Assembly: GCA_034429215.1 (NCBI GenBank)
Contig: DAOUGI010000080.1
Location: 40,756 to 104,755, forward strand
Direction: 5' to 3'
Length of the DNA stretch: 64,000 bases
Source of the DNA: JAFGOG01 sp034429215
GTDB taxonomy: Bacteria; Chloroflexota; Anaerolineae; JAAYZQ01
Shown here: piece by piece, positions 19,019 through 27,552 of the stretch
How positions within the stretch are numbered: the first letter of the stretch is position 1
How the letters are laid out: every line of letters begins with the position of its first letter
Program-made: the position numbers and the translations under genes
The notes under the pieces: generated by a model
Told to the model about the DNA's origin: nothing
Databases searched by the model: none
What the model saw: the letters and a program-made list of their open reading frames with translations, nothing else

Positions 19019-19818
19019 TCCCGGTAGGGCGCTGCGGACAGTTGTTGCTCCGATGCGCCCGCGGCGGGCCGGCTGGCCTGCAGTACTTCACGCAGCAGAT
19101 CGGGACGGTTGGTGATGATGATGTCTACCCCCTGGCGCATCAAGCGCGACATGTCAGCCGGATCGTCGGCGGTCCAGACGTTGATCCGATAGCCCTGCCT
19201 GTTAGCCCACCACACATAGTGGGCATCGACCATGGTATAGTGGGGGTGCAAGGCAGTGGGCCGCGCCAGCTTGCGCAGCCAGGCCTTACGCAGGAAAAGC
19301 GGCATGCCATCGGCATAGAGCAATCCGGTGGCAATCTGGGGGTTGCGCCGCTTGACCCGCCACACGGCCAGAGGGTTGAACGACGACAGGATGACCCGGT
19401 CGACCAGGCCGTTTTGCTCTACAGCCTGCACCACCTTCGCCACCAAGCCGCCGTCACCCCATCCCTTGACTTTAAGCTCGATGTTGAGCAGGAGCCGCCG
19501 GCCTACGGCGTCGATCACTTCCTGGAGGGTGGGGATGCGCTGGCCGGCGAACACAGGGTCAAACCAACTGCCGGCATCCAGATCCTTGAGCTCGGCCAGC
19601 GTCTTGTCACGCACCAGGCCCTTGCCGTCGGTGGTGGCCGAGACGTCGAAATCGTGGATGACCACGATGTGGCCATCCTTTGACAGATGGACGTCGAGCT
19701 CGATCCCCTCGGCACCCAGATCGACGGCGAGGAGAAAAGCCGCCAGGGTGTTGGCCGGCGCCTCATGGCTGGCGCCCCGGTGGGCAAAGTTTAGTGGCCG
19801 ATCAAGGTAAAAAGACAT
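19015..19818 (-). CDS. Glycerophosphodiester phosphodiesterase
   Basis: 267 residues from the ATG at 19818; a TTG one codon upstream is less likely. The enzyme hydrolyses glycerophosphodiesters to glycerol-3-phosphate and an alcohol. Active-site motifs: FAHRGASHEAPANT (general-acid His and Glu), LGAEGIELDVHLSKDGHIVVIHD (metal-binding Glu/Asp and catalytic His) and later LNIELK. There is no signal peptide, so it is probably cytoplasmic, like UgpQ. GAGGGTGA serves as ribosome site. It is translationally coupled to DUF951. Confidence 0.92.
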   Translation of the reverse strand: MSFYLDRPLNFAHRGASHEAPANTLAAFLLAVDLGAEGIELDVHLSKDGHIVVIHDFDVSATTDGKGLVRDKTLAELKDLDAGSWFDPVFAGQRIPTLQEVIDAVGRRLLLNIELKVKGWGDGGLVAKVVQAVEQNGLVDRVILSSFNPLAVWRVKRRNPQIATGLLYADGMPLFLRKAWLRKLARPTALHPHYTMVDAHYVWWANRQGYRINVWTADDPADMSRLMRQGVDIIITNRPDLLREVLQASRPAAGASEQQLSAAPYRE

Positions 19819-19840
19819 CAAGTCACCCTCACAAAACAGA

Positions 19841-19908
19841 AGCGGTCAGCTTTCAGGCTTGGGCGGCCACTTGGGGCCGCCCCTACCGACGCTGACCGCT
19901 GAAAGCTG
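19841..19908. repeat. Palindromic intergenic element after secF
   Basis: Outer arms AGCGGTCAGC (19841-19850) and GCTGACCGCT (19891-19900) enclose an inner pair GGGCGGCC (19861-19868) and GGCCGCCC (19875-19882). An alternative pairing CAGCTTTCAG (19847-19856) with CTGAAAGCTG (19899-19908) overlaps it. It could end secDF transcription or be a dispersed repeat. Confidence 0.6.
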
Positions 19909-19920
19909 GCTATTGAACGT

Positions 19921-20850
19921 TTACGCCGTAGCTTTGGCTCCGCGCACCCCACCGATGAATTTACCCGTCTCCCACACCACCAGCAGCGGCACGGCGCTAA
20001 AGATCGACGAATAGGTGCCCGAGAGCATACCCACCAACAGCGTGGCCACGAGCTGGGTCATCGTCACCCCACCGAAGAGGAGGATGGCGATCAGAACAAA
20101 GATGGCGTTGAGCTGGGTAGCTAGCGAGCGGTGCAGCGTCTCGAGCAGGCTACGGTTGACGATTGTCTCGAACGACTCGCCGCGCCGCTTGGGGATGTTC
20201 TCGCGGATCCGGTCAAAGACGACGATTTTGTCCTGCACGCTAAAGCCGACGACGGTCAGGATGGCGGTCAGGAACAGCGCGTCTGCTTCCCAGCCCAGGA
20301 TCAAGCTGGCAAGCGAAAAGAGTCCAACCGTCACCAGGATATCCTGGATCATGCCGATGACGGCGCACACGCCGTAGCGGAAGGCGTTGGGCACCTTGCG
20401 GAAGGAAAAGATGATGTAGGCGATGATCAGCAGGGCGGCAGCCGAGATGGCGATACCTGCCGCTTTGGCGACCTCGGCGCCCACCGTCGGTCCCACGGTC
20501 TCGTAGCGCAGGGTGTCGACCGAGCCGAGAGCGGCGGCCAGATCCACTTCAATCTGCTGCTTTTCCGCAGCGCCCATCTCTTTGGTGCGCAGCACGATGG
20601 TGTTGGGGTCGGACGTGGTCTGCAGGATAGGGTCCGGGAAGCCGTTTTTGGCCAGGACGTCGCGCACGGTGGACGAGGACGCCGGCTGCTGGAAGCGCAG
20701 CTCTAGCATTGTGCCGCCGGTGAAATCGATGCCCAGCCGCATGGGCGCCCCGAACACAGCGAATGAATAGATCATCGCGATCAGGCCAGGGATGATGATC
20801 AGCGCCGAAATCAGGAAATACCAGTGTCGTTTTTCTACGATGTTAAACAT
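19921..20850 (-). CDS. secF: Protein translocase subunit SecF
   Basis: 309 residues. SecF with SecD uses the proton gradient to help pull proteins out through SecYEG. It starts MFNIVEKRHWYFLISALIIIPGLIAMI with the first membrane helix, followed by the family motif RLGIDFTGGTMLELRF, a periplasmic domain, and five more helices including DALFLTAILTVVGFSVQDKIVVFDRIREN. A GGGGAGGA site precedes the ATG, 27 bases after the secD stop. Confidence 0.96.
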   Translation of the reverse strand: MFNIVEKRHWYFLISALIIIPGLIAMIYSFAVFGAPMRLGIDFTGGTMLELRFQQPASSSTVRDVLAKNGFPDPILQTTSDPNTIVLRTKEMGAAEKQQIEVDLAAALGSVDTLRYETVGPTVGAEVAKAAGIAISAAALLIIAYIIFSFRKVPNAFRYGVCAVIGMIQDILVTVGLFSLASLILGWEADALFLTAILTVVGFSVQDKIVVFDRIRENIPKRRGESFETIVNRSLLETLHRSLATQLNAIFVLIAILLFGGVTMTQLVATLLVGMLSGTYSSIFSAVPLLVVWETGKFIGGVRGAKATA

Positions 20851-20877
20851 GTTCTATCCTCCCCTCATCTCCCCTGG

Positions 20878-22314
20878 TCACGAGCCCATCAGGAAGCGGT
20901 TTGTCTGCAGCTTGCCGCCAAGCCAGCCAAAGACCAGACGGATGAAGGTCCGAGTCACGGTGATGGCGGTAAAGAGGTTGATGATGACGCCCAACGCCAG
21001 GGTCATGGCAAAGCCTTTGACCGACCCGGCGCCGAATGTCGAGCCAAAGTAGAACAGGATGGCGCAAGTGATGAGCGTGGAGATGTTTGAATCGCGGATC
21101 GAGGTCCACGCCCGGCTAAAGCCGGCCTCAATGGCCGGGCCCAGCTTGCGCCCGGCACGCAGCTCCTCTTTCATCCGCTCAAAGACGAGGATGTTGGCGT
21201 CGACGGCCATGCCGGTGGACAGGATAAAGCCGGTGATGGCCGGCAGGGTGAGGGTGACCGGGATGATCTTGTACAGGGCAAGGTTGAACAGGAAGTAGAG
21301 GATGAGGGCCAGGTCGGCCAGGAAGCCGGGAACGCGGTAGTAAAGCAGCATGAACAGGAGCACGATCGACAGGCCAATGGCGCCGGCCCGGATGCTGCGC
21401 TCAACCGACTCTTGGCCCAGCGTGGGGCCGACGGCGCGGTAGCTCTCAACTTTTAACGGGATCGGCAGCGCGCCGTAGCGGAGCTGAAGGGCCAGGGCTT
21501 GCGCTTCTTCCAGCGTAAAGCTGCCAGAGATTTCGCCTCTACCCTCGGTGATCGGGGTCACGATGTGGGGGCTGGAGATGACATGCTTGTCCAGCACGAT
21601 CGACAGGTAATAGAAGGGCTCCCTGTTGTTGTCGGCATGGGCCGCGGTAAAGTCCCTGAAGTACTGGGCCCCCTCGTCGGTCAGCTCAAAAGCGATGCCG
21701 ATCTCGCCGCTGCTTGTGTTGGTTGAGGCGGTGGCCGTCTTGAGATGGTAACCCCCCAGAACGGTGGCATACACTGTCTGGGTTTGGGTCGTCACGGTCG
21801 TCGTCAGCACGCCGGTGGGCGTTACCGGGACGGCGGCAGTAACCTGGTGGGTCGCTGCCCCATCGACCCACAGGTCGGGATAGGTGGTCTGGACCACGGT
21901 GTCGGCCTGCAGGAACTCGTAGCCGGCATCCACGAACTCGAGCAAGCCGGTCTCGCGGATGGTGGAGACGGCCACCTCGGGGTTTTCGATGCCGGGCAGC
22001 TCGACGATGATGCGGCGGCTGCCCTGTAACTGGACGACCGGCTCGGTGAGGCCAAGGGCATTGACGCGGTTTTCGACGATGGTGGCCACCTGCCTCATGG
22101 CGTCCGCCTCGATCTCCTGGTCGGCCGGGACGTCTGCCACCAGCAGCACCTGAACGCCACCTTGCAGGTCGAGCCCCTGCCTGATGTCAAAGTCCTTGTC
22201 CAATTTGATCGGCCCCAGGGCGATGTGTATACCCGGGCTGTTAGGCAGGTCGATGTATACGGCAACCGCGACCAAGACGATGATGAGAATCAACAACCAG
22301 ATGTTCCTGTTCAT
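20878..22314 (-). CDS. secD: Protein translocase subunit SecD
   Basis: 478 residues. An N-terminal helix is followed by DIRQGLDLQGGVQVLL, the family signature, then a large extracytoplasmic P1 region and a C-terminal five-helix block with IVLLFMLLYYRVPGFLADL, TLPAITGFILSTGMAVDANILVFERMKEEL. A Thr/Val-rich insert around residues 165-205 (TTVTTQTQTVYAT) is less conserved. It is transcribed with secF from a perfect-consensus promoter at 22369-22397. Confidence 0.96.
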   Translation of the reverse strand: MNRNIWLLILIIVLVAVAVYIDLPNSPGIHIALGPIKLDKDFDIRQGLDLQGGVQVLLVADVPADQEIEADAMRQVATIVENRVNALGLTEPVVQLQGSRRIIVELPGIENPEVAVSTIRETGLLEFVDAGYEFLQADTVVQTTYPDLWVDGAATHQVTAAVPVTPTGVLTTTVTTQTQTVYATVLGGYHLKTATASTNTSSGEIGIAFELTDEGAQYFRDFTAAHADNNREPFYYLSIVLDKHVISSPHIVTPITEGRGEISGSFTLEEAQALALQLRYGALPIPLKVESYRAVGPTLGQESVERSIRAGAIGLSIVLLFMLLYYRVPGFLADLALILYFLFNLALYKIIPVTLTLPAITGFILSTGMAVDANILVFERMKEELRAGRKLGPAIEAGFSRAWTSIRDSNISTLITCAILFYFGSTFGAGSVKGFAMTLALGVIINLFTAITVTRTFIRLVFGWLGGKLQTNRFLMGS

Positions 22315-22368
22315 AACGATGACCTGTTTCCTCTCACTGGTCTACACCTTTTGTGCGCAAACGAAGCG

Positions 22369-22397
22369 ATTATACTCTATGGTCAAGCATCTGTCAA
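22369..22397 (-). promoter_or_regulatory. Promoter for secD-secF
   Basis: Minus strand TTGACA (22397-22392), 17-base spacer, TATAAT (22374-22369): an exact sigma-70 consensus. It diverges from the valS promoter 27 bases away. Confidence 0.75.
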
Positions 22398-22423
22398 ACG
22401 CTCTAAACCTGCAGGCGGGTTAT

Positions 22424-22452
22424 TTGACAATCAGATCGAGATCGGGTATAAT
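22424..22452 (+). promoter_or_regulatory. Promoter for the T-box-valS transcript
   Basis: TTGACA (22424-22429), 17-base spacer, TATAAT (22447-22452): an exact sigma-70 consensus, with the T-box leader starting directly downstream. Confidence 0.78.
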
Positions 22453-22458
22453 CGCCGC

Positions 22459-22755
22459 AATTGAAAACCGGAACGACGCCGAACAGGAGGAGTAGGTGGA
22501 CGGGCCCTGATGAACGGGCCGTCATGCCCGGCAGAGAGGGGGGTCACCGGCTGCGAGCCCCCTACAGCCGCCATCCGCCGAAGGTCGCCTGGGAGTCGGT
22601 TGGCTGAAAGCTCAACGCATAGGTCAACCCGGGTGCGCCCGTTACAGCGAGAGTGGGCAGGGCCAGCGCTCCTCAGGAGCCGGCCGCTGCCAAGCAAGGT
22701 GGTACCGCGGAAGGCAATCCCTTTCGTCCTTGAGGGCGAAAGGGGTTTTTGTTTT
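22459..22755 (+). ncRNA. T-box riboswitch leader of valS
   Basis: The leader shows T-box landmarks in order: GAGGAGTAGGTGG (5' side of the specifier loop), GGCAGAGAGG (AG bulge), the distal loop region, GAAGGTCGCCTGGGAG (3' side of stem I), CCGTTACAGCGAGAGTGGGC (stem III region), the T-box bulge AAGGTGGTACCGCGG (22696-22710) and a terminator. By alignment with known leaders the specifier codon should be GUC at 22584-22586, which is valine and fits the downstream gene. Uncharged tRNA-Val would pair there and with the bulge to stop the terminator from forming. Confidence 0.9.
22719..22755 (+). terminator. T-box regulated terminator
   Basis: CCCTTTCGTCC (22719-22729) pairs with GGGCGAAAGGG (22734-22744) around TTGA, followed by GTTTTTGTTTT. 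The alternative antiterminator would use the GGTACCGCGG region upstream. Confidence 0.85.
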
Positions 22756-22792
22756 GTTGGGTGTTGCGTGATGAACACGCAACACCCAACAA
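22754..22792 (+). repeat. Perfect 17-bp inverted repeat between T-box and valS
   Basis: Arms TTGTTGGGTGTTGCGTG (22754-22770) and CACGCAACACCCAACAA (22776-22792) with loop ATGAA. It lies downstream of the T-box terminator, so it is present only in read-through valS mRNA, and it is not followed by a T-run. Confidence 0.85.
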
Positions 22793-22877
22793 GGATAGGT
22801 GAGGAGGACGGAAGGGGTTTTTCGCGCGCTGCGCGATGGAGGCGCGACAGGCAATCAACTGGGGTGAGGAGAAGAAG

Positions 22878-25610
22878 ATGGACAAGACATACGATCCAAC
22901 AAGCACGGAACAGCGGCTGTACGATTGGTGGGAGGCGCAGGGCTATTTCAAGCCCGAGACGCTGGTGGAGAAAGGGCTCGCCGACCCGGCCCGGCCGGCG
23001 TGGTGCATCACCATGCCGCCACCCAACATCACCGGGGCGCTGCACCAGGGACACGCCATTGTGTCGGCGCTCGAGGACCTGATGACCCGCTACTACCGGA
23101 TGCGCGGCCGGGAGACGCTATTCCTGCCCGGCTCGGATCACGCCGGCATCGCCACCCAGAACGTGGTGGAGCGGGAGCTGGGCAAGCAGGGGATCACCCG
23201 CTTTGACCTGGGCCGCGACAAGTTCGTGGAGAAGGTGTGGGAGTGGAAGCATGCTTACCATGCCCGAATCACCACGCAGACCCGGCGGCTGGGGGTGAGC
23301 TGCGACTGGACGCGCGAGCGGTTCACGCTGGACGAAGGCTTGAGTCACGCGGTGCGGACCGCCTTTGTGCGGCTGTACCAGAAGGGTCTGATCTACCGTG
23401 GCGCCTACCTGGTGAACTGGTGCCCCCGCTGCGAGAGCGCCATCTCGGACCTGGAGGCGATCCCGGAGGAGCACGACGACCACCTGTGGACGATCCGCTA
23501 TCCGATCACCACCGAGGAATGGCCGGGTCCCAGGCATCCGTGGGGCAGCGGCCGATGGGCCGAGGGCGCGACCGAGTTCATCGAGATGGCTACCGCCCGC
23601 CCGGAGACGATCATGGGCGATACGGCGGTGGCCACCCACGCCGAGCACGAGCGCTTTGCCCGGCTGATCGGGCGCACTGCGGTGCTGCCGATCATGGGCC
23701 GGCGCATTCCGATCATCGAGGACGAGGCAGTGGACCCCAAGTTTGGCACCGGCGCGGTCAAGATAACGCCGGCCCACGATCCCGCCGACTATGAGACAGG
23801 GCTGCGCCACCACCTGGAGGCGCCGACGGTGCTGACCGATACGGGCAAGATGAACGAGCTGGCCGGCCCGTACGCCGGGCTGGACCGCTACGAGGCACGC
23901 GACGCCGTGGTGCGCGATTTCGAGCGGGAGGGGCTGCTGGTAAAGATTGAGCCGTACCACCACAGCGTTGCCCACTGCGAGCGGTGCCATACGGTGATCG
24001 AGCCGCGCATCTCGACCCAGTGGTGGCTGAATGTGAAACCGCTGGCCGAGGCGGCCATGGCGGCGGTGCGCAGCGGCGAGACGACGATCATTCCCGAGCG
24101 GGAGGAGCGGCGCTTTTTCCAGTGGATGGAGCAGATCCGGCCGTGGTGTATCAGCCGGCAACTGTGGTGGGGCCACCGCATCCCGGTGTGGTATTGCGAC
24201 GCGTGCGGGCAGCAGACCTGTGGCATGGAGGACCCGACGAGCTGCGCCCACTGCGGCAGCGACCGGATCCGCCAGGACCCCGACGTGCTGGACACCTGGT
24301 TTAGCTCGGGGCTGTGGCCCTTTAGCACGCTCGGCTGGCCCGACGATACGCCCGACCTGCGCCGCTTTTACCCGACCACGATGCGCGAGACCGCCTACGA
24401 CATTCTCTTTTTCTGGGTGGCGCGGGAGATGATGCTCGGCATCGAGATGACCGGGCGGGCGCCGTACGAGACGGTGTACCTGCACGGCCTGGTCAGAAAC
24501 GAAGACGGAAAAAAGATCAGCAAGTCGATGGAGAACATCGAGCAGTATGATCCACTGCATCTGATCGGCGAGATCGGGGCCGACGCGCTGCGCTACACGC
24601 TGCTGACCAGCTCGACGCCGGGCAACGACATGAACCTGGACCCGCGCCGGCTGGAGGGGGCGCGCAACTTTGCCAACAAGCTGTGGAACGCGGCCCGGTT
24701 TGTGATCACCAATCTGCCGGCACCCGGTGAGGAGCCGGCGGCTCCGGCGGCCTATGACCTGGCCGACCGATGGATCGCCAGCCGGCTCAACCGCCTGATC
24801 GCCGACGTGACCGATCTGTTCGACGCTTACCAGTACGGCGAGGCGGGGCGGCGGATCAACGATTGCCTGTGGAGCGAGTACTGCGACTGGTATATCGAGG
24901 CGTGCAAGATCCGGCTGTCGGGCGACGATCCGTCCGCCCGGGCAGCAGCCCAGGCGACGCTGGTGATGGCGCTGGAGACGAACCTGCGGCTGCTCCACCC
25001 CTACATGCCGTTCGTCACCGAGGAGATTTGGCAGCACTTGAAAGCAGCCTGGTCCGACGGGAAGGAGTGGGGGGAGTCGCTGATGATCCGGCCATGGCCC
25101 CGGCCGGACGCGGCGCGCCTGGACGCCCAGGCCGAGGCGGATATGGAGCTGGTGATGGACCTGATCCGCCAGGTCCGCAACGCCCGCGCCGAGTTCGATG
25201 TGACGCCCGGCAAGCGGATTCCGGCGGTGATCGCCGCCGGCGACCGGCTGGAGATGCTGGAAACGCAGCGCGGGCTGCTGTGTTTCCTGGGCCGGCTGGA
25301 CGAGGGGCAATTGACGCTGGCCCGCAGCCTGGATCAGAAGCCGAAGCAGGCGGTGGCGCTGGTGTCGGGCGGGGTGGAGGTCTACCTGCCGCTGGCCGGG
25401 CTGGTCGACCTGGAGCAGGAGGTGGCCCGGCTTGGCAAGGCGCTGGCCGAGGTCGACGGGGAGATCCGGCAGGTGGAGGCCAAGCTGGCCAACGAGGCGT
25501 TCACGTCGAAGGCGCCGGCGCAGGTGGTGCAGCAGCAGCGGGACAAGCTGGCGGCGCACCTGGAGAGGCGGGAGCGGCTGGAGGCGCGGCTGAAGGCTTT
25601 ACAAGATTAG
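22878..25610 (+). CDS. valS: Valyl-tRNA synthetase
   Basis: 910 residues from the ATG at 22878 (GGTGAGGAG site), giving the N-terminus MDKTYDPTSTEQRLYDWW. It charges tRNA-Val. Class I motifs: HIGH as PPPNITGALHQGHAI (46-60) and KMSKS as KKISKSMEN. A zinc-ribbon-like segment CDACGQQTCGMEDPTSCAHCG lies before LDTWFSSGLWPF. The editing domain contains TARPETIMGDTAVA. The C-terminus ends in the coiled-coil arm typical of ValRS (LVDLEQEVARLGKALAEVDGEI...). Control is by the T-box leader upstream. Confidence 0.97.
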   Translation: MDKTYDPTSTEQRLYDWWEAQGYFKPETLVEKGLADPARPAWCITMPPPNITGALHQGHAIVSALEDLMTRYYRMRGRETLFLPGSDHAGIATQNVVERELGKQGITRFDLGRDKFVEKVWEWKHAYHARITTQTRRLGVSCDWTRERFTLDEGLSHAVRTAFVRLYQKGLIYRGAYLVNWCPRCESAISDLEAIPEEHDDHLWTIRYPITTEEWPGPRHPWGSGRWAEGATEFIEMATARPETIMGDTAVATHAEHERFARLIGRTAVLPIMGRRIPIIEDEAVDPKFGTGAVKITPAHDPADYETGLRHHLEAPTVLTDTGKMNELAGPYAGLDRYEARDAVVRDFEREGLLVKIEPYHHSVAHCERCHTVIEPRISTQWWLNVKPLAEAAMAAVRSGETTIIPEREERRFFQWMEQIRPWCISRQLWWGHRIPVWYCDACGQQTCGMEDPTSCAHCGSDRIRQDPDVLDTWFSSGLWPFSTLGWPDDTPDLRRFYPTTMRETAYDILFFWVAREMMLGIEMTGRAPYETVYLHGLVRNEDGKKISKSMENIEQYDPLHLIGEIGADALRYTLLTSSTPGNDMNLDPRRLEGARNFANKLWNAARFVITNLPAPGEEPAAPAAYDLADRWIASRLNRLIADVTDLFDAYQYGEAGRRINDCLWSEYCDWYIEACKIRLSGDDPSARAAAQATLVMALETNLRLLHPYMPFVTEEIWQHLKAAWSDGKEWGESLMIRPWPRPDAARLDAQAEADMELVMDLIRQVRNARAEFDVTPGKRIPAVIAAGDRLEMLETQRGLLCFLGRLDEGQLTLARSLDQKPKQAVALVSGGVEVYLPLAGLVDLEQEVARLGKALAEVDGEIRQVEAKLANEAFTSKAPAQVVQQQRDKLAAHLERRERLEARLKALQD

Positions 25611-25620
25611 TCGTAGATAT

Positions 25621-25657
25621 AGAGGCCCCGCCTGATTTGGCGGGGCCTCTAGTTTTT
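25621..25657 (+). terminator. Terminator after valS
   Basis: AGAGGCCCCGCC (25621-25632) pairs perfectly with GGCGGGGCCTCT (25639-25650), loop TGATTT, then AGTTTTT. Confidence 0.9.
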
Positions 25658-25677
25658 CGAGGGCGTGTCGCTCCTTT

Positions 25678-25706
25678 TTGACAGCATCGGCACTCTCCGT
25701 TATACT
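25678..25706 (+). promoter_or_regulatory. Promoter for the kelch-like secreted protein
   Basis: TTGACA (25678-25683), 17-base spacer, TATACT (25701-25706), about 95 bases before the GTG start. Confidence 0.65.
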
Positions 25707-25807
25707 GAGCACCGGCCACGACCGGCTTTCCGCCCATGACAATTGCAGCAAGGACGCAACGAATACGGTTCGTAGGCTAAACGCCAATCCAGGAAGGAGG
25801 AACGAAC

Positions 25808-27496
25808 GTGAGACGCAGATCATTGTTTGCAGCGGTGGTGGTACTCTGCCTGATGCTCACCGCCATGCCGGCGCCCATGGCCGGCAGCCCTGTCGAAGAG
25901 GCAACCTGGCAGACGGGACCATTCCCTCCCACGAATTTCCAGTACGCCCGCCATGACGCTGCCTTTGTGGCAGGGCCAGCCGACGAGCCGTGGGCCAACA
26001 AGATCTATTTCCCGGGGGGCCGGACTTCGCCAGGCACGGAGTCGCCCAATATCTGGGTGTTCGACCCGGTGACCGGTACCTATACGGATACCGGGGCCGA
26101 CGTGGTCGAAGACGTGTCCAATTATAACGCCAATCTAATCCTGGACGATGGAACCGGCCGGGGACCGGCGATCTATGTTGTCGGCGGCACGGACAAGGAC
26201 CACGGAAGTGTCAACATCGGCACGGTACAGCGCTATTATCCCCAGAGCAACGTGGTGGAGGCCCTGCCGGCGGCCGATAACTGGAGCGGCATGGTGGGCG
26301 GCTACCGGGTAGCCTGCATGGGTACGGCCGTGGTGAACGACGTGATCTATGTCTATGGCGGCTGGCAGAGCAGTGCCTCCCCCTACTTTTCCGCGCAGAC
26401 ATGGACGTTCGATCCCAAGCTGCTGTCGGGCTCACGCTGGACTCTACTGGGCACGCCGCTGCACACGGCACGCAGCTATATCATGAGCGCCGTCCAGGGC
26501 GGCAAGATCTATGCCATCGGCGGCGTTGGCAGCTATGTGGGCGGCGAGCTGGATCCGACCGCAGCAGTCGAGGTGCTGGACACGGCCAACCTGGCGGCCG
26601 GTTGGGTAGTTGCGACGTCTATGCCGGCCGCGGGCGGCGAGGGCCGGGGCTATGGCTTTGAGTCAGACACACTGAGCGTTAACGCGCCCTGGCAAGGCAA
26701 GCTGTACGTAGTAGCCCCGAACGACTGGCCCGCTGTATCCTCTGAGGTGCTCGAATATGACATCGCCTCCGGCATCTGGAGCCAGGATTTTCCCGAGCTG
26801 CCCACCCCACGGGCCGACTTTGCCGGCACCTACGTCCCGCTGTGCACGCCCGACCCGAACGACGGTCTGCCGGGCATCTGGACCTTTGGCGGGCGGATCA
26901 ATGAAAGCTGCGACCCTCCTCTGGGACCTACAGAGTTCTATCCACTACCCTCGTTCGGCACCGGCCTGACCGATGCGACCATCGACGGGCCAACGGCGCT
27001 GCCGGCCGGAGAGATAGGGCTCTACACGGCCACCCTGGAGCCGGTCAGCGCTACGCTGCCGATTGAGGTTGTGTGGAGCAACGGCGCAACCGGCACGTCT
27101 GCGGATTATAGCTGGATCGAGCCCGGCCTGTATACGATCGTGGTGACGGCCACCAACTGCCCGAGCGCCACGGTGACTGCCAGTCTGACTGTGGAGGTGC
27201 TGTGCGTCGAGCTGGCCGAGGCTACGGTTACGGGGCCGGTCGATCTGTTGGTGGGCGAATCGGGGGTCTATTCTGTGACCTTGGACCCGCCGACGATGAC
27301 CCCGCCGATCGAGCTGGCGTGGAGCAACGGCATGACCGGCACATCTGCGACCTATAGCTGGACCGAGCCCGGCGATTATACGGTCGTGGTGACGGCCACC
27401 AACTGCACAGACTCGGTTGTGACCGGCACGCTTGGCGTGACGGTAGCCTCTCCCAAATATTTAATCTATCTGCCGCTCGTGGTGAGAAACGAGTAA
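25808..27496 (+). CDS. Secreted kelch-like protein with Ig-like repeats and YLPLVVRNE end
   Basis: 562 residues, GTG start with an AGGAAGGAGG site. A signal peptide (MRRRSLFAAVVVLCLMLTAMPAPMAG) is followed by kelch-type repeats (KIYFPGGRTSPG, IYVVGGTDKD, VIYVYGGWQS, KIYAIGGVGSY), i.e. a beta-propeller of roughly 350 residues. Then come two homologous Ig/PKD-like domains (about 385-465 and 470-550), each with PIE-x-WSNG-TGTSA-YSW-EPG-YT-VVTATNC. The last residues, IYLPLVVRNE, match the end of a second secreted protein at 36742. Function unknown; extracellular or surface-bound by inference. Confidence 0.88.
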   Translation: MRRRSLFAAVVVLCLMLTAMPAPMAGSPVEEATWQTGPFPPTNFQYARHDAAFVAGPADEPWANKIYFPGGRTSPGTESPNIWVFDPVTGTYTDTGADVVEDVSNYNANLILDDGTGRGPAIYVVGGTDKDHGSVNIGTVQRYYPQSNVVEALPAADNWSGMVGGYRVACMGTAVVNDVIYVYGGWQSSASPYFSAQTWTFDPKLLSGSRWTLLGTPLHTARSYIMSAVQGGKIYAIGGVGSYVGGELDPTAAVEVLDTANLAAGWVVATSMPAAGGEGRGYGFESDTLSVNAPWQGKLYVVAPNDWPAVSSEVLEYDIASGIWSQDFPELPTPRADFAGTYVPLCTPDPNDGLPGIWTFGGRINESCDPPLGPTEFYPLPSFGTGLTDATIDGPTALPAGEIGLYTATLEPVSATLPIEVVWSNGATGTSADYSWIEPGLYTIVVTATNCPSATVTASLTVEVLCVELAEATVTGPVDLLVGESGVYSVTLDPPTMTPPIELAWSNGMTGTSATYSWTEPGDYTVVVTATNCTDSVVTGTLGVTVASPKYLIYLPLVVRNE

Positions 27497-27510
27497 ACGC
27501 CCGACTCATC

Positions 27511-27547
27511 AAAAAGGCCACCGGGGTTTCCCGGTGGCCTTTTTTTC
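27511..27547. terminator. Bidirectional terminator between kelch-like gene and dnaA
   Basis: AGGCCACCGGG (27515-27525) and CCCGGTGGCCT (27530-27540), loop GTTT, flanked by AAAA on the left and TTTTTTT on the right, so it serves both converging genes. Confidence 0.92.
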
Positions 27548-27552
27548 TGGAA

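Noticed and set aside
23118..25559. Very long minus-strand open frame opposite valS
   Set aside because: It is a by-product of GC-rich codon use in valS; the plus strand has full synthetase motifs and the minus frame looks compositionally random.
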